This document shows, in pieces, positions 29,537 to 30,504 of a stretch of 30,504 nucleotides of DNA (its first letter is position 1; the number at the start of each line of letters is the position of its first letter). The notes below the pieces were generated by a model that saw nothing but the letters and a program-made list of their open reading frames with translations, was not told the origin of the DNA and ran no database searches. Origin of the DNA: Candidatus Parvarchaeota archaeon UBA573. Lineage in GTDB: Archaea > Nanobdellota > Nanobdellia > Parvarchaeales > Parvarchaeaceae. The DNA lies in NCBI GenBank assembly GCA_002502045.1, contig DAPE01000018.1:1-30504 (forward strand), written 5' to 3'. Both the position numbers and the translations under genes were made by a program.

Positions 29537-30504
29537 TTAAGCTACACTGCCGAAAGTCACGGAAGGCATTACGCCGTTTGGCGGATAGGCACGGGTGCGA
29601 ATCCAGTAAACATAAATTCCTGTTGACGGGTTGCTTCCGCCGCCGTTGCTTGGGGCTATATTAAAATAAGTCGGTGCTTCTGCTGTTGCGGTCGTTGTCG
29701 TGAATATTGGGGTATAGTTTATTGTCATCGTCAAACTTGTTAAAGATACCATTACCATTCCATAAATTTTGTTGACATTAGTATCATCATATCCTGTGCT
29801 TGTGTCAAATTGATCTTCATTATTTCCTAAATATATTAAATTAGTAGGTGAATAACCCTCTGAAAATAAATAACCGCCGGTGTTTAAAGGACTGCCACCT
29901 GCTGTCCCTATATACTGCCCAGCATTTGTATCCTCATAATTGTTTCCATAGAATTCCCATATTGTAGGTGTAGAAGATAGGGAGCTTGGAAGCGGGTTTA
30001 GATATATTCCATACCAACCATTTGTAGCAGGAGCAGAAGCAATTTTTGTATAATCTGAGTCGAAGGTTATGACTGTGCCTGATACAGAACTCCAATCTGT
30101 GGGTAAAGTAGATAATCCGCCCCACCTCTGATAATAATCGAATACATTTGCACCGTTGTCATATTCTGCATAATTAGAAGAAAGCTGAGGAGCTTCGCCG
30201 GTATTAACTGTGTTGAATAAACTGACTGATGCTGTAGCGAAGCCTACATAGACTGTTTCTGATGAGCCTGCTGGTATAGCTGCTATCTTTAGCCACCAAA
30301 GTGCATTGCTTCCTGTATAGCTTTCAAGCCAACTTGGAATTACTGTTCCATTGTAGTAGAAGAACTCTACGTTTTGACCGAAATTGCCTGTTGCTATTGA
30401 GGAAAAGCCTGGATCTGAGGATGTGAAATTAACCATCTGCTGGAATGGTGAGGGTGTTGCTGAACTTTGGCTGTTAGTTATGGTTATTGGTTCATAGCTT
30501 GTTA
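29537..30504 (-). CDS. DUF2341 surface protein, N-terminus beyond the window
   Basis: The frame is open to the right edge: in-frame codons before the internal Met (30436) read SYEPITITNSQSSATPSPFQQ, the typical opening of a DUF2341 domain, so the true start lies outside. The domain continues with MVNFTSSDPGF, GTVIPSWLES, ALWWLKIAAIPAGSSETVYVGF and FNTVNTGEAPQLSSNYAEYDNGANVFDYYQRW. A beta-sandwich of LamG-like type follows, and the protein ends IYVYWIRTRAYPPNGVMPSVTFGSVA. It is an extracellular, probably glycan-binding or filament-borne protein, and in relatives such domains follow a pilin-like signal like those at 1-92 and 16727. The final 30 codons are visibly richer in G and C than the rest. 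Confidence 0.8.
   Translation of the reverse strand, partial: TSYEPITITNSQSSATPSPFQQMVNFTSSDPGFSSIATGNFGQNVEFFYYNGTVIPSWLESYTGSNALWWLKIAAIPAGSSETVYVGFATASVSLFNTVNTGEAPQLSSNYAEYDNGANVFDYYQRWGGLSTLPTDWSSVSGTVITFDSDYTKIASAPATNGWYGIYLNPLPSSLSSTPTIWEFYGNNYEDTNAGQYIGTAGGSPLNTGGYLFSEGYSPTNLIYLGNNEDQFDTSTGYDDTNVNKIYGMVMVSLTSLTMTINYTPIFTTTTATAEAPTYFNIAPSNGGGSNPSTGIYVYWIRTRAYPPNGVMPSVTFGSVA

Noticed and set aside
1..30504. CRISPR array, tRNA, rRNA, insertion sequence or replication origin
   Set aside because: No regularly spaced repeats, tRNA-like cloverleaf, rRNA signature, transposase or origin-box clusters were recognised by eye; a covariance-model scan would settle the RNA genes.

Overview
The window looks like a stretch of genome from an AT-rich, small-genome archaeon, most likely a DPANN lineage of the Micrarchaeota/Parvarchaeota (ARMAN) type. 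The archaeal signs are aIF5A with a hypusine-site motif, archaeal DnaG, a eukaryotic-type primase, TATA boxes about 25-30 nt before many start codons (leaderless transcripts) and surface proteins with class III (pilin-like) signal peptides. The lineage call is inference from gene content and base composition; no rRNA or tRNA gene was seen.

Layout. (1) 1-92: the N-terminal end of a pilin-like surface protein, cut by the window edge. (2) 293-3399: aIF5A and malic enzyme, divergently transcribed, then dnaG with a structured leader. (3) 3555-4154: a small membrane-anchored glycoprotein. (4) 4239-7033: a tight four-gene mercury-type operon: a membrane protein with a Cys-Cys pair, a membrane-anchored TlpA-like thioredoxin, an ArsR regulator and MerA. 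A near-textbook ArsR/SmtB operator overlaps its promoter. (5) 7037-7963: an LD-carboxypeptidase-like S66 peptidase, convergent with merA. (6) 8033-11609: a sugar-nucleotidyltransferase-like protein and a YvcK/CofD-like protein as an overlapping pair, a RecA/KaiC-like protein without a P-loop, a small membrane protein and a Cys-rich small protein. (7) 11624-15398: isocitrate dehydrogenase and aconitase, overlapping. (8) 15466-16727: a pilin-like/LamG surface protein split by a frameshift. Its promoter and signal region repeat the sequence at 1-128. (9) 16807-20876: nuoABCDHI, the quinone/Fe-S connecting half of complex I, on the minus strand. (10) 20985-22731: a secreted membrane-anchored glycoprotein and a polytopic protein resembling an inactive site-2 protease. 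(11) 22816-27515: a suf operon made of a Cys-containing Xre-type regulator, sufC, sufB and sufD. sufB carries a complete 360-residue intein with a LAGLIDADG endonuclease. (12) 27546-28199: a HAD phosphatase. (13) 28181-29455: a single-chain primase joining a PriS catalytic domain to a PriL-like Fe-S domain. (14) 29537 to the right edge: a DUF2341 surface protein, open at its N-terminus.

Together the genes describe an aerobic or redox-active cell. Aconitase, isocitrate dehydrogenase and malic enzyme supply reduced cofactors and pyruvate. A Nuo core feeds electrons to the membrane, and SUF builds its Fe-S clusters. The mercury operon and the large share of glycosylatable surface proteins fit a metal-rich habitat such as acid mine drainage, though that is an inference.

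The most interesting items are the ArsR-controlled mer operon with a thioredoxin partner, the SufB intein beside a putative Fe-S-sensing regulator, the fused primase, the repeated surface-protein 5' cassette with a frameshifted member, and the hairpin-rich leader of dnaG. No stretch longer than 300 bases lacks a gene. The longest gap, 93-292, holds only the promoter of the partial gene at 1-92 and T-rich sequence downstream of aIF5A.
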